Source of the DNA: Ruminococcus flavefaciens
GTDB taxonomy: Bacteria; Bacillota; Clostridia; Oscillospirales; Ruminococcaceae
Assembly (NCBI GenBank): GCA_004554385.1
Contig: SFMO01000080.1
Span: forward strand, 1-21,028
Reading direction: 5' to 3'
Length of the DNA stretch: 21,028 nucleotides
Position numbers and translations under genes: made by a program. Shown here one piece after another: positions 7,844 to 15,180 of the stretch (positions are counted from its first letter, which is position 1; every line of letters begins with the position of its first letter). Under the pieces are notes generated by a model. The model saw nothing but the letters and a program-made list of their open reading frames with translations. It made no database searches and had not been told where the DNA came from.

Positions 7844-8496
7844 GTCATATCTTCCTTAAGGGAATTTGCAGCCTGCGCCATATTATCGGCAGCAAAGAGA
7901 TAGCTTCCCGATACAAAGACATTAGCTCCTGCTTCGCGGACAGCCGGTGACGTCTTGTCATTTATGCCGCCGTCAACCTCTACATCAACATCAAGTCCCA
8001 GCTCTGAGATCCTGCTGCGGACCTTGCGGATCTTGTCAATAGTCTCGGGAATAAAGCTCTGACCGCCGAAGCCCGGCTCTACAGTCATTACGAGTACCAT
8101 GTCAAGGTAAGGCAGGTACTCAAAAACGCTTTCGGCAGGAGTAGCAGGCTTTATTGCAAGCGCGGCCTTTACTCCGCAGCTCTTTATAGCCCTGATGGTT
8201 TCAAGAGTATCGCTGCTGCTTTCAAGATGAAAACAGATTATATCAGCACCGCTTTCCGCAAAACTGCTGACATATTTTATAGGATCGGCGATCATGAGAT
8301 GAACGTCGAGGGTGATATCTGTGACCTTTCTGACCTGTTTGAGAACAGGGAGTCCGAAAGTTATATTATTGACAAAAATCCCGTCCATAACATCAAAATG
8401 CAGCATATCAATGCCGTTATCCTCAAGCTTCTTTATTTCGCTGCCGAGTCGGAGCATATCAGCGCTCAGCACAGAAGCTGAAACATAATTTTTCAA
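7837..8496 (-). CDS. rpe: Ribulose-phosphate 3-epimerase
   Basis: Interconverts ribulose-5-phosphate and xylulose-5-phosphate in the pentose phosphate pathway; a cytoplasmic TIM barrel. 219 aa, full length. Visible features are metal ligands and catalytic residues in MLHFDVMDG (31-39, His33 and Asp35), HLMI (66-69), the MTVEPGFGGQSF loop (137-148), and EVDGGI (173-178) with the second catalytic Asp175. The start is TTG 8496; no in-frame ATG precedes SASVLSAD, and a GGAAG SD lies 10 bases upstream. It is the first gene of the minus-strand operon, about 65 bases downstream of the promoter-predicted transcript start. Confidence 0.97.
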   Translation of the reverse strand: MKNYVSASVLSADMLRLGSEIKKLEDNGIDMLHFDVMDGIFVNNITFGLPVLKQVRKVTDITLDVHLMIADPIKYVSSFAESGADIICFHLESSSDTLETIRAIKSCGVKAALAIKPATPAESVFEYLPYLDMVLVMTVEPGFGGQSFIPETIDKIRKVRSRISELGLDVDVEVDGGINDKTSPAVREAGANVFVSGSYLFAADNMAQAANSLKEDMTC

Positions 8497-8521
8497 TTTA
8501 TCACTTCTTCCGATATAACTC

Positions 8522-8537
8522 GTCTGAAATATCAGAC
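8522..8537. repeat. Perfect 6-bp inverted repeat in the rpe leader
   Basis: GTCTGA-AATA-TCAGAC on the plus strand. It lies between the predicted transcription start (about 8562) and the rpe SD. It could be an operator or a short leader hairpin. There is no U-run after it, so it does not look like a terminator. Confidence 0.45.
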
Positions 8538-8568
8538 ATGATCTTTCTTTAAAAATCCATACACTATT

Positions 8569-8597
8569 ATTATATAATATTTATTCCTCAACGTCAA
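8569..8597 (-). promoter_or_regulatory. Sigma-A promoter of the rpe-to-dnaE operon
   Basis: Minus strand -35 TTGACG (8592-8597), exact 17-base spacer, -10 TATAAT (8569-8574). The transcript would start near 8562 and have a leader of about 65 bases. It is the only strong promoter seen for the long minus-strand gene block, although internal promoters cannot be excluded. Confidence 0.85.
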
Positions 8598-8600
8598 TAC

Positions 8601-8730
8601 AGATAAATTGTTTTTTATTTTATTTTTATAAAAACATATTATGCTCATAAAGATTAAATGCTTTATTTTTTTATAATGTCCATGCATTTCCGCATATTAT
8701 TTCATATCTATCAATATGAGGTGATATTCT
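8601..8730 (+). promoter_or_regulatory. AT-rich upstream region of sigK, promoter unresolved
   Basis: This strongly AT-rich stretch contains a TATAAT at 8672-8677, but there is no recognizable sigma-A -35 at the right distance and no extended -10. A sporulation-type (for example sigma-E) promoter is possible; I could not identify one. The SD AGGTGAT lies at about 8719-8725, just before ATG 8731. Confidence 0.3.
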
Positions 8731-9414
8731 ATGGTTTACGAATTGCTGCGCAATCTGTTCTTCTTTGCGCTACATATCGAAAGCTCTGCTGTTTTTCCGA
8801 AGCCCCTTTCAAAAAAAGATGAAAATGAATGCTTTGAACGCATGGCTGAGGGAGACAGCTCTGCAAGGAACAGACTGATAGAGCATAATCTCCGCCTTGT
8901 TGCACATATTGTCAAGAAGTATTCCTCTTCCGCTCACGAACAGGACGAACTCATCTCCGTCGGAACGATCGGTCTCATAAAAGCTGTTTCTTCATTCGAC
9001 TACTCAAAGGGCGCAAAATTTGCAACTTACGCAAGCAGATGCATTGAGAACGAGATACTTATGCAGTTCCGTGCCGCAAAAAAGTCAGCAAGCGATGTCT
9101 ACATTAACGAGCCTGTTGAAACAGACAAGGACGGCAACGCTCTGACGCTCATGGATCTTATTGATGACGGGATCGATATACACGAACAGGTGGATATTTT
9201 AATACGCTCCCGTCAGCTTTACGGCTTTCTCAGAGAGTGTCTCGACGAACGTGAGCTCGATATCATAATTTACCGTTACGGACTCTATGGGAGCAAGCCT
9301 CATACTCAGAACGAAACAGCTAAAAAAATGGGGATTTCACGCTCCTATGTTTCGCGTCTCGAAAAGAAAGCCATAGGCAAACTGAAAAAAATGTTTGACA
9401 ACGCCTCAATATAA
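8731..9414 (+). CDS. sigK: SigK-type sporulation RNA polymerase sigma factor with pro-sequence
   Basis: Sigma-70 family factor of 227 aa, closest in pattern to SigK, the late mother-cell sporulation sigma factor. The N-terminus has a short hydrophobic stretch (LLRNLFFFALHI, 5-16) like the pro-sequence removed by SpoIVFB, followed by FPKPLSKKDE. Region 2 shows ARNRLIEHNLRLVAHIVKK (45-63), GTIGLIKAVSSFD and ATYASRCIENEIL (98-110). Region 4 has the HTH KKMGISRSYVSRLEKKA (198-214). The gene is uninterrupted, unlike Bacillus genes split by a skin element. ATG 8731 follows an AGGTGAT SD. It is monocistronic by layout: opposite to rpe, and a new promoter starts two bases after its stop. Whether the host sporulates cannot be told from here. 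Confidence 0.9.
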   Translation: MVYELLRNLFFFALHIESSAVFPKPLSKKDENECFERMAEGDSSARNRLIEHNLRLVAHIVKKYSSSAHEQDELISVGTIGLIKAVSSFDYSKGAKFATYASRCIENEILMQFRAAKKSASDVYINEPVETDKDGNALTLMDLIDDGIDIHEQVDILIRSRQLYGFLRECLDERELDIIIYRYGLYGSKPHTQNETAKKMGISRSYVSRLEKKAIGKLKKMFDNASI

Positions 9415-9415
9415 G

Positions 9416-9444
9416 TTGAAAAAAATCTTTTCCTGTGGTATAAT
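9416..9444 (+). promoter_or_regulatory. Sigma-A promoter with extended -10, upstream of the SDR gene
   Basis: -35 TTGAAA (9416-9421), 17-base spacer, -10 TATAAT (9439-9444) with a TGG extended -10 just upstream. It begins two bases after the sigK stop, so there is no room for a sigK terminator before it. Confidence 0.85.
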
Positions 9445-9473
9445 TAACACATATTATAACAGGAGATACTTCT

Positions 9474-10385
9474 ATGGATATTCTTGTAACAGGCGGCACA
9501 GTTTTTGCAAGCAGATACACTGCCGAATACTTTGCCTCAGCAGGCAATAATGTTTATGTCCTGAACAGAGGAAACCGTACTCAGCCTGATAACACAACTC
9601 CGGTCATAGCCGACAGACACGCTCTCGGTAACATTCTTAAAGGAAGACATTTCCACGCAGTCATCGATGTAACGGCATACAATGCCGATGATGTAAACGA
9701 CCTCCTTGACGGTCTCGGCAGCTTTGACAGCTATATCCTCATCAGTTCAAGCGCTGTTTATCCCGAAACAATACGGCAGCCATTCAGTGAATCGGATAAA
9801 TGCGGTCCAAACATCATATGGGGCAAATACGGAACCGATAAGATCTCTGCTGAAAACGCACTTTTCTCAAGAGTACCTGATGCCTACGCTGTCCGTCCGC
9901 CTTATTTATGCGGACCTATGAACAATCTGCACCGTGAAGCATTCGTATTCGAATGTGCGGAACAGGACAGGGAGTTCTGCCTGCCCAAAGACGGCGAAAT
10001 GAAGCTGCAGTTTTTCCACATTGGAGATATGTGCCGTTTTATTGAGCTTATTCTCCGCACAAAACCTTCGCAGCGGATCTTCAACGTGGGATATGCCGAT
10101 CCTGTCAGCATTAAGGAATGGGCAGAGCTCTGCTACCGTATCGTCGGCAAAACTCCGAAATTCAGGCATGTGACCGGGGATATCCCTCAAAGGAGCTATT
10201 TTCCGTTCTATGACTACGAATATATCCTTGACGTTACTGCAATGAATTCTGTTATGAGGGAGCTCACTCCCCTTGAAACGTCAATGCAGGAGTCATATGA
10301 ATGGTTCAGAAACCACCGCAGTTCCATAATCAGAAAACCATTAATGAACTTCATCGACCAAAACTTCGGAAAGGAAAAGCCATGA
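9474..10385 (+). CDS. NAD-dependent epimerase/dehydratase-like SDR protein
   Basis: 303-aa extended SDR (Rossmann-fold) protein. The N-terminal nucleotide-binding loop is GGTVFAS (7-13), a variant of GxxGxxG resembling atypical SDRs of the CSP41/epimerase group. A Ser cluster SSSAVYP (91-97) and YGTDK (119-123, YxxxK catalytic pair) are present, with YLCGP and FNVG further on as in nucleotide-sugar epimerases. Substrate is unknown; candidates are nucleotide sugars or other NAD(P)-linked metabolites. ATG 9474 has an AGGAGAT SD. Its stop overlaps the ATG of the HD-domain gene (ATGA at 10382-10385), so the two are coupled. Confidence 0.85.
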   Translation: MDILVTGGTVFASRYTAEYFASAGNNVYVLNRGNRTQPDNTTPVIADRHALGNILKGRHFHAVIDVTAYNADDVNDLLDGLGSFDSYILISSSAVYPETIRQPFSESDKCGPNIIWGKYGTDKISAENALFSRVPDAYAVRPPYLCGPMNNLHREAFVFECAEQDREFCLPKDGEMKLQFFHIGDMCRFIELILRTKPSQRIFNVGYADPVSIKEWAELCYRIVGKTPKFRHVTGDIPQRSYFPFYDYEYILDVTAMNSVMRELTPLETSMQESYEWFRNHRSSIIRKPLMNFIDQNFGKEKP

Positions 10386-10825
10386 TCTACACCAAACTCA
10401 CCTGCAAGGCAATGGATATTGCATACAATGCACATCAGGGACAGCTCGACAAAAGCGGTATTCCCTACATCTTCCACCCATATCATCTGGCTGAACAGAT
10501 GACTGACGAATTCACTGTCTGTGCCGCTCTGCTACACGACGTTGTGGAGGATACAGATGTGACTATCGAGGACCTCGAAAAGGAATTCCCGTCAGAGGTC
10601 ACAGAAGCTGTAAAGCTGCTCACTCACAACGAAAATGTGGACTACTTTGACTATATCCGTGCGGTCAAGAGCAACAGAGTCGCCAAAACCGTCAAGCTTG
10701 CAGACCTGCACCATAACTCTGACATAAGCAGGATCACAGACATAAAAAAACGTATAAGCGACAAAACAATGGAGCGTATGCAGAAGTACGCCGAGGCTGA
10801 AAAAATACTCACAGAATCAGACTGA
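10382..10825 (+). CDS. Small standalone HD hydrolase, SpoT/MESH1-like (possible (p)ppGpp hydrolase)
   Basis: 147-aa HD-domain protein lacking any synthetase, TGS or ACT domain. Metal-site pattern: H18 with GQLDKSG following, HP at 32-33, LLHDVVEDT (50-58, the HD pair at 52-53 and ED at 56-57), and KLADLHHNSD later, corresponding to the KLADRLHN end of RelA/SpoT hydrolase domains. This architecture is that of small alarmone hydrolases (MESH1 type), which cleave (p)ppGpp and, in metazoa, NADPH. Substrate here is inferred. The frame is open further upstream, but ATG 10382 gives the natural domain start and forms a 4-base ATGA overlap with the SDR gene. A terminator hairpin begins at its last codons. 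Confidence 0.82.
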   Translation: MIYTKLTCKAMDIAYNAHQGQLDKSGIPYIFHPYHLAEQMTDEFTVCAALLHDVVEDTDVTIEDLEKEFPSEVTEAVKLLTHNENVDYFDYIRAVKSNRVAKTVKLADLHHNSDISRITDIKKRISDKTMERMQKYAEAEKILTESD

Positions 10826-10848
10826 GATCGGTAAACTTCAGTCTTTTT
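10819..10848 (+). terminator. Intrinsic terminator after the SDR/HD operon
   Basis: Seven-bp perfect stem AGACTGA (10819-10825) / TCAGTCT (10838-10844) with a 12-base loop, followed immediately by a T-run. The stem includes the stop codon of the HD gene. It is modest in strength. Confidence 0.6.
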
Positions 10849-10859
10849 CTGTATTGTTC

Positions 10860-10888
10860 TTGCTATTTTAAAAAATGTGTGTTATAAT
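10860..10888 (+). promoter_or_regulatory. Sigma-A promoter of dnaD-dnaI
   Basis: -35 TTGCTA (10860-10865), 17-base spacer, -10 TATAAT (10883-10888) with an extended TG-T in front. The transcript would begin around 10895, close to the SD at 10908-10912. Confidence 0.8.
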
Positions 10889-10921
10889 GTCTGTTGCAGT
10901 ATTTTTCGGAGGTGTCTTTTT

Positions 10922-11914
10922 TTGGAATTCAAAGTCAACTGCGGCATATGGGGAGCAATGTTCGGTGTTCCCAGTATTGTTGCCGATAATTTTCTCAAGC
11001 TTGCTACAGGCGGACAGATAAAGGTCCTTCTATATCTTCTGAGATGTTCAGGAAAAATGTGTTCCACAGATGATATTTCCGCAAATACAGGTATTTCTGC
11101 CGAAGAAGCCGAGGAGGCTGTTCTCTTCTGGCAGCAGGCTAATGTTCTGAGTCCGCAGACAAGCGGTACTTCCGCGCCTGCTCCTGTTCCATCTCTAATG
11201 GAACAGACTGTTCATAACAGCGAACCCGTGCAGCCTCACGTACAGAAAACGGCTGAGCCTGCTCCCGACCACAAGACTAACCTGAGCGGTCAGGAGATAG
11301 CTGCTGTAATGAAGGACTCTCAGGATATAAGAGAGCTGTTCAAAATTGCGGAAAGCATCCTCGGAACTCTGAAAAACAGCCAGATGAACTCAATGATATG
11401 GATGTACGATCATCTTGGTCTGAAAAAAGAAGTGATAATCACTCTCCTTTCCTACTGTGCGTCCATTGAAAAGACGAATACCGCCTATGTGGAGAAGATC
11501 GCTTCTGTATGGGCTGAAAACGATATAAATACTATGGCCGCGGCACAGGACGAGATACAGCGCCTTAGCGCCTCAAGAGACTATATATCAGGAATCATGC
11601 GAGCTTTTGAGATGACACGACGCCCCACAACTAAACAGGCTGAACTGATACAGCAGTGGAGAAATGCAGGTTTCTCCGTGGAGCTCATAAGATATGCCTA
11701 CGAAAAAACCATTGAGCGTATCGACAAGCTCAATTTCGATTACATAAACAAGATCCTGCTTTCATGGCGAGACAGCGGTTTCGCCACTGTACAGGAAGTA
11801 AAAAATGCCGAGACAACCTATCGTGACCGAAATAAAAAAGCAGCCTCGAAAAACGGCATGAATGACAATGATGTCGAGGAATACGAATCGGTCATCAATC
11901 AATTCCTACACTGA
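10922..11914 (+). CDS. DnaD-family replication initiation/primosome protein
   Basis: 330-aa DnaD/DnaB-family protein, which remodels DNA at oriC or stalled forks and helps recruit the helicase loader. The N-terminus (about 1-75) looks like the winged-helix DnaD N-domain. A Pro/Ser-rich linker follows (about 78-118), then two tandem DnaB_2-type C-terminal domains (about 124-205 and 218-292). Each ends with a Y-x-x-(K)-I-x-x-W type motif: YVEKIASVW in the first and YINKILLSW in the second. The start is TTG 10922: GGAGG (10908-10912) lies 9 bases upstream. The longer frame from 10877 begins inside the promoter -10 region. The ATPase gene follows after 11 bases. Confidence 0.88.
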   Translation: MEFKVNCGIWGAMFGVPSIVADNFLKLATGGQIKVLLYLLRCSGKMCSTDDISANTGISAEEAEEAVLFWQQANVLSPQTSGTSAPAPVPSLMEQTVHNSEPVQPHVQKTAEPAPDHKTNLSGQEIAAVMKDSQDIRELFKIAESILGTLKNSQMNSMIWMYDHLGLKKEVIITLLSYCASIEKTNTAYVEKIASVWAENDINTMAAAQDEIQRLSASRDYISGIMRAFEMTRRPTTKQAELIQQWRNAGFSVELIRYAYEKTIERIDKLNFDYINKILLSWRDSGFATVQEVKNAETTYRDRNKKAASKNGMNDNDVEEYESVINQFLH

Positions 11915-11925
11915 GGAGATAAATA

Positions 11926-12888
11926 ATGAACAGCGAAATATTCGATAAGGCTCAGGCTATCCTCACAAACCGCCGAAACAGAGCCGAAAGCGAAAACGAA
12001 GCGCGTATCGAGGAGATCAACAGAAAGCTCCCACAGATAAGAGAAGTAAACGATGTCCTTTTCAATACAGGAAAAGAGCTCATCTCCATCATATCAAATG
12101 GAAAGGGACAGGATATTTCAGGCAAGATCGAGCAGCTGAAACAATATAACCTCGGCGCTCAGGCTATGTCGAGAAAGATACTTTCAGAACACGGCTATCC
12201 CGAGGATTACCTTGATATGCACTATACCTGCCCCGTGTGCTGTGACCGCGGCTACAACGGCAGCAAATACTGCGACTGCTTCAAAGCCCTTTGCGGCAAG
12301 CTCGCAGCAGATGAACTCAATAAGAGCTCTCAGCTGAAGCTCTCGGATTTCGACAGCTTTGACCTCACCTATTATTCGGGAGAAAACTACGGTATAATGA
12401 AGAATATACTCGAGTTCACAAAGCAGTACGCCATGACCTTTACTCCCGATTCAAAAAGTATACTCATGTTCGGACAAACGGGGCTGGGAAAGACTCACCT
12501 ATCCCTTGCTATCGCCAATGTTGTTCTCAGCAAGGGCTACAGCGTTATTTACGACTCGGCTATAAATATTCTCCGCAGTATCGAAAAGGAGCACTTCAGC
12601 TACGAACATTCATCAGAAATGATAGACCTTGTAATGGAGACCGATCTGCTCATACTTGACGATATGGGAACAGAATACGAAACGCCATTCTATAACGCTA
12701 CGGTCTACAATATCATAAACACCCGTCTTAACTGCGGCAGACCTTCGATCATAAGCACAAATCTTGATTTCGCAGGTATCTCACGAAGATATGACAAACG
12801 TGTAATGTCAAGAATAGTCTCGATGTACTCCTGTCTTGAATTCAAGGGAAACGACGTAAGACTCCAGAAAAGAAAAAACAACACATAA
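11926..12888 (+). CDS. DnaI/DnaC-like AAA+ helicase loader
   Basis: 320-aa AAA+ ATPase of the DnaI/DnaC/IstB group, the likely loader of the replicative helicase together with the upstream DnaD protein. The N-terminal helical region is followed by a zinc-binding CPVC...CDC cluster (Cys102, 105, 116, 118), as in DnaI. ATPase motifs are Walker A GQTGLGKT (183-190), Walker B LLILDDMG (241-248) and the sensor STN (277-279). Its pairing with dnaD rather than with a transposase argues against IstB. ATG 11926 has a GGAG SD. It ends at a shared terminator facing the convergent lipoprotein gene. Confidence 0.9.
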   Translation: MNSEIFDKAQAILTNRRNRAESENEARIEEINRKLPQIREVNDVLFNTGKELISIISNGKGQDISGKIEQLKQYNLGAQAMSRKILSEHGYPEDYLDMHYTCPVCCDRGYNGSKYCDCFKALCGKLAADELNKSSQLKLSDFDSFDLTYYSGENYGIMKNILEFTKQYAMTFTPDSKSILMFGQTGLGKTHLSLAIANVVLSKGYSVIYDSAINILRSIEKEHFSYEHSSEMIDLVMETDLLILDDMGTEYETPFYNATVYNIINTRLNCGRPSIISTNLDFAGISRRYDKRVMSRIVSMYSCLEFKGNDVRLQKRKNNT

Positions 12889-12889
12889 A

Positions 12890-12914
12890 AAAGGCTGCCT
12901 GTAAGGCAGCCTTT
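12890..12914. terminator. Bidirectional intrinsic terminator between dnaI and the lipoprotein gene
   Basis: Eleven-bp perfect stem AAAGGCTGCCT (12890-12900) / AGGCAGCCTTT (12904-12914) with a 3-base loop GTA. On the minus strand it is followed by T6 and is strong. On the plus strand the T-tract is weaker (TTTAACTTTT). Confidence 0.9.
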
Positions 12915-12919
12915 AACTT

Positions 12920-14182
12920 TTACATATTGAGATTGAGCTTGAAAGGTGTGTACTTTCTGTAAGCCGAGCTGTTCTTCTCGGGAACATAGCTCTTGACGAT
13001 GCTCTTCATCATATCCTCGAAGTCGCTGTAATAGCGCTCATTGAGAAGGGACTCAATGGTATCCTCGTTCCAGAGATCAGCTGAAGTCATACGATCCTTG
13101 ATATCAGCCTTGATAATTACATATACTGTATTCTCGTCATACTGATACTTCTCTGCAGTGTAATATCCGAGCTTATCGAAAACATAGTCATTGTAATCCT
13201 CATAAGCCTTCTGAGAAGCCTTTGCCTCCTCTGAAGCTGTAGTTGTGGTAACATCAGCTGTCGCATTCGGATCAACAGTTGTTGTTGTGCGCTTGGTTAC
13301 TGTTACCTCATTTGCATAAGGATCAGTTGTAGTTGTTGTGGTCGAGCCTGCTGTTGTAGTAGCAGTAGTCGTAGTAGTTGTTGTCACGCCAGCTTCCTTG
13401 GCAGCCTTTTCAGCAGCCTCAGCATTACGCTTTTCAACATACTCGTTATACTCCTTCTCGCACTCATCGATCTTCTTGAGCTTTGCAGCATTGGAGCTCT
13501 CAGCATTGATCTCCTTTACATAATCATCGACCATGTCATTGAGACGGCGCTTTTCATCTGCACCGAATGCCTCACCGTTTTCGTCTGTCATGCTGACTGA
13601 AAAATACTTGATCCTTGTTGTCTTATCCTGATAGTACTCCTTGAGCTCGTCTTCAGAACATCCCTTTTCAGCATCTATGCCGTAATAATGCTTGAAGATA
13701 GCTTCACGCTTGTAATTGTTGCTCATTATCTTTGTAAGTGACTCAGCACCAACACCGTTATCTGCGAACATCGCCTGTGAGCTGTTTGATGATACGAATT
13801 CCTTGATCTCATCAAGCTCTTCCTGTGTGAGCTCTCCGCCGATCTTCTCGAATTCCTTTTCGTTTGCAACGAAATCGAGGCACTGCTCTGTAGCCTTATC
13901 CTGGATCCAGTCAGTTGCGTCCATAGACTCGAACTGATGATCCTTTACCTCGTCAACAGTAGGCATTTTTCCGTTCTGTCCGTAAAGCTCGTATGCAGCT
14001 GTATTGTATGCATAAAGCTCATTATAGATAAACACGCCCGCAGGAACTTCATATCCGTCAACTGTGAGCGCTGTCTGCGTACCCTTACCGATAGTGAGAG
14101 CCTCAGGCGAACTGCATGAAGCAGAAGCCGCAGCAAGTGCAAATGCAGCAGCTGCTGCCGCAAACTTATTAAACTTATTCAT
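12920..14182 (-). CDS. SurA_N/PrsA-like lipoprotein with threonine-rich linker
   Basis: 420-aa secreted lipoprotein: an Ala-rich signal peptide ends in the lipobox ASAS-C (Cys23). Residues about 35-185 resemble the SurA_N/PrsA chaperone domain (TVDGYEVPAGVF, then a long helical region with LTQEELDEIKEF and CSEDELKEYYQDK). The following RIKYFSVSM (190-198) looks like the first strand of a parvulin PPIase, and KLGYYTAEKYQYDENTVYVIIKADI looks like its end. The middle is replaced by a charged helix and a Thr-run linker (267-315), so PPIase activity is unlikely. A role in folding or secretion at the outer membrane face is inferred. ATG 14182 has GGAGG; a promoter lies at 14227-14255. Confidence 0.75.
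   Translation of the reverse strand: MNKFNKFAAAAAAFALAAASASCSSPEALTIGKGTQTALTVDGYEVPAGVFIYNELYAYNTAAYELYGQNGKMPTVDEVKDHQFESMDATDWIQDKATEQCLDFVANEKEFEKIGGELTQEELDEIKEFVSSNSSQAMFADNGVGAESLTKIMSNNYKREAIFKHYYGIDAEKGCSEDELKEYYQDKTTRIKYFSVSMTDENGEAFGADEKRRLNDMVDDYVKEINAESSNAAKLKKIDECEKEYNEYVEKRNAEAAEKAAKEAGVTTTTTTTATTTAGSTTTTTTDPYANEVTVTKRTTTTVDPNATADVTTTTASEEAKASQKAYEDYNDYVFDKLGYYTAEKYQYDENTVYVIIKADIKDRMTSADLWNEDTIESLLNERYYSDFEDMMKSIVKSYVPEKNSSAYRKYTPFKLNLNM
13238..13384 (-). repeat. Threonine-codon repeat (low-complexity linker) in the lipoprotein gene
   Basis: Residues 267-315 are mainly Thr, in runs of three to seven separated by Ala, Gly, Asp and Val. On the plus strand this appears as irregular GTn/GTT triplets. 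Such linkers are common between domains of ruminococcal extracellular proteins and may be glycosylated. Confidence 0.8.
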
Positions 14183-14226
14183 CTGTATATTCCTCCGATA
14201 TAATTGTAGATTCCAGATACTGTTTA

Positions 14227-14255
14227 ATTATACAACATTTTTTTCTGTTTGTCCA
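14227..14255 (-). promoter_or_regulatory. Sigma-A promoter of the lipoprotein gene
   Basis: Minus strand -35 TGGACA (14250-14255), 17-base spacer, -10 TATAAT (14227-14232). The transcript would start near 14220, about 38 bases before the ATG. Confidence 0.8.
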
Positions 14256-14337
14256 TAGCAAAACGAAAATTTTTTCCATTTTATCACGAAATCAACTTAT
14301 TAAATAAATTATATTAATAAAAAATATCTTTATTTCC

Positions 14338-14366
14338 TTGACTTAAGCGCTGATAAATGTTACAAT
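14338..14366 (+). promoter_or_regulatory. Sigma-A promoter of the thyX operon
   Basis: -35 TTGACT (14338-14343), 17-base spacer, -10 TACAAT (14361-14366). The transcript would begin near 14373. It is divergent from the lipoprotein promoter; an AT-rich stretch lies between them. Confidence 0.8.
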
Positions 14367-14403
14367 AGATGTATATGCTTTATTATAAAGGATGGTGTCT
14401 GAA

Positions 14404-15180
14404 TTGAACGTCAAACTCTTATCACATACTCCTGATGCTGAAAAGCTTATAGCAACTGCTGCAAAGCTCTGCTACTCAAGCAGCGACATTGAATCGCTCC
14501 GTGACGGTCTTACAGAGGATAAGGTAGCAAGCTTTATAGATATGCTCGTTTCCATAGGACATGAAAGCGTTCTTGAGCATGTCAGCTTTACATTCGGTAT
14601 CGAGGGAATATCAAGAGCCTGTTCACATCAGCTTGTAAGACACCGTATAGCTTCCTACTCTCAGAAAAGTCAGCGTTATGTCAATGAAAACGGCTTTGAA
14701 TTCATTACTCCCCCTTCCATCGCAGAGGTGCCCGAAGCTAAATCGGAGTATGACAGGGTAATTGCTGAGATAACAGAAAGCTATGAAAAGCTTGCAGATA
14801 TCCTTACGCAGAAGCATACCGCAGAGTTCATGGCACAGGGTCTCGACGAGAAGACTGCACATTCAAAGGCTTCAAAGCTGGCAAATGAGGACGCCCGCTT
14901 TATACTGCCCAATGCCTGCGAAACAAAGATAGTCGTTACTATGAATGTACGCTCGCTTTTCAACTTCTTCCGTCATCGCTGCTGCAACCGTGCACAGTGG
15001 GAAATAAGGGCTGTTGCAGTTGAAATGCTTCGCCTTTGCATAGAGGTAGCCCCGCATATCTTCTCTCACGCAGGTCCTTCCTGTGTTGCTGAGGGAAAAT
15101 GTCCCGAGGGCAAAATGACCTGCGGAAAGATCAATGAAGTTAAAGAGTACTTTTCAGCTTTTAAGCAGACTGAGGTATAA
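14404..15180 (+). CDS. thyX: Flavin-dependent thymidylate synthase ThyX
   Basis: Makes dTMP from dUMP with methylene-tetrahydrofolate, FAD and NADPH; cytoplasmic homotetramer. 258 aa. The ThyX signature RHRxxSxxxxSxRY is visible as RHRIASYSQKSQRY (79-92). HESVLEH (53-59) and RSLFNFFRHRC near residue 190 also fit the family. The frame has an ATG at 14392, but SD AAAGG abuts it. TTG 14404 gives MNVKLLSHTP, which matches the usual ThyX N-terminus, and GGTG lies 6 bases upstream, so TTG is preferred. First gene of the plus-strand operon. ThyX produces tetrahydrofolate directly, so dihydrofolate reductase demand is lower; the cyclo-ligase downstream also acts on folates. Confidence 0.96.
   Translation: MNVKLLSHTPDAEKLIATAAKLCYSSSDIESLRDGLTEDKVASFIDMLVSIGHESVLEHVSFTFGIEGISRACSHQLVRHRIASYSQKSQRYVNENGFEFITPPSIAEVPEAKSEYDRVIAEITESYEKLADILTQKHTAEFMAQGLDEKTAHSKASKLANEDARFILPNACETKIVVTMNVRSLFNFFRHRCCNRAQWEIRAVAVEMLRLCIEVAPHIFSHAGPSCVAEGKCPEGKMTCGKINEVKEYFSAFKQTEV

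Noticed and set aside
8610..8680. AT-rich stretch before sigK as a possible origin or UP-element
   Set aside because: No DnaA boxes or iterons seen; simple AT-rich intergenic DNA explains it.
11926..12888. IstB transposition helper
   Set aside because: No transposase nearby; zinc-cluster N-domain and dnaD partner fit DnaI.
13238..13384. Possible CRISPR or minisatellite
   Set aside because: The repeat unit is a codon-level Thr run without regular spacers.
13338..13523. Plus-strand frame rich in Val that looks like a hydrophobic peptide
   Set aside because: It is the antisense of the Thr-codon run in the lipoprotein gene; no SD and no family resemblance.
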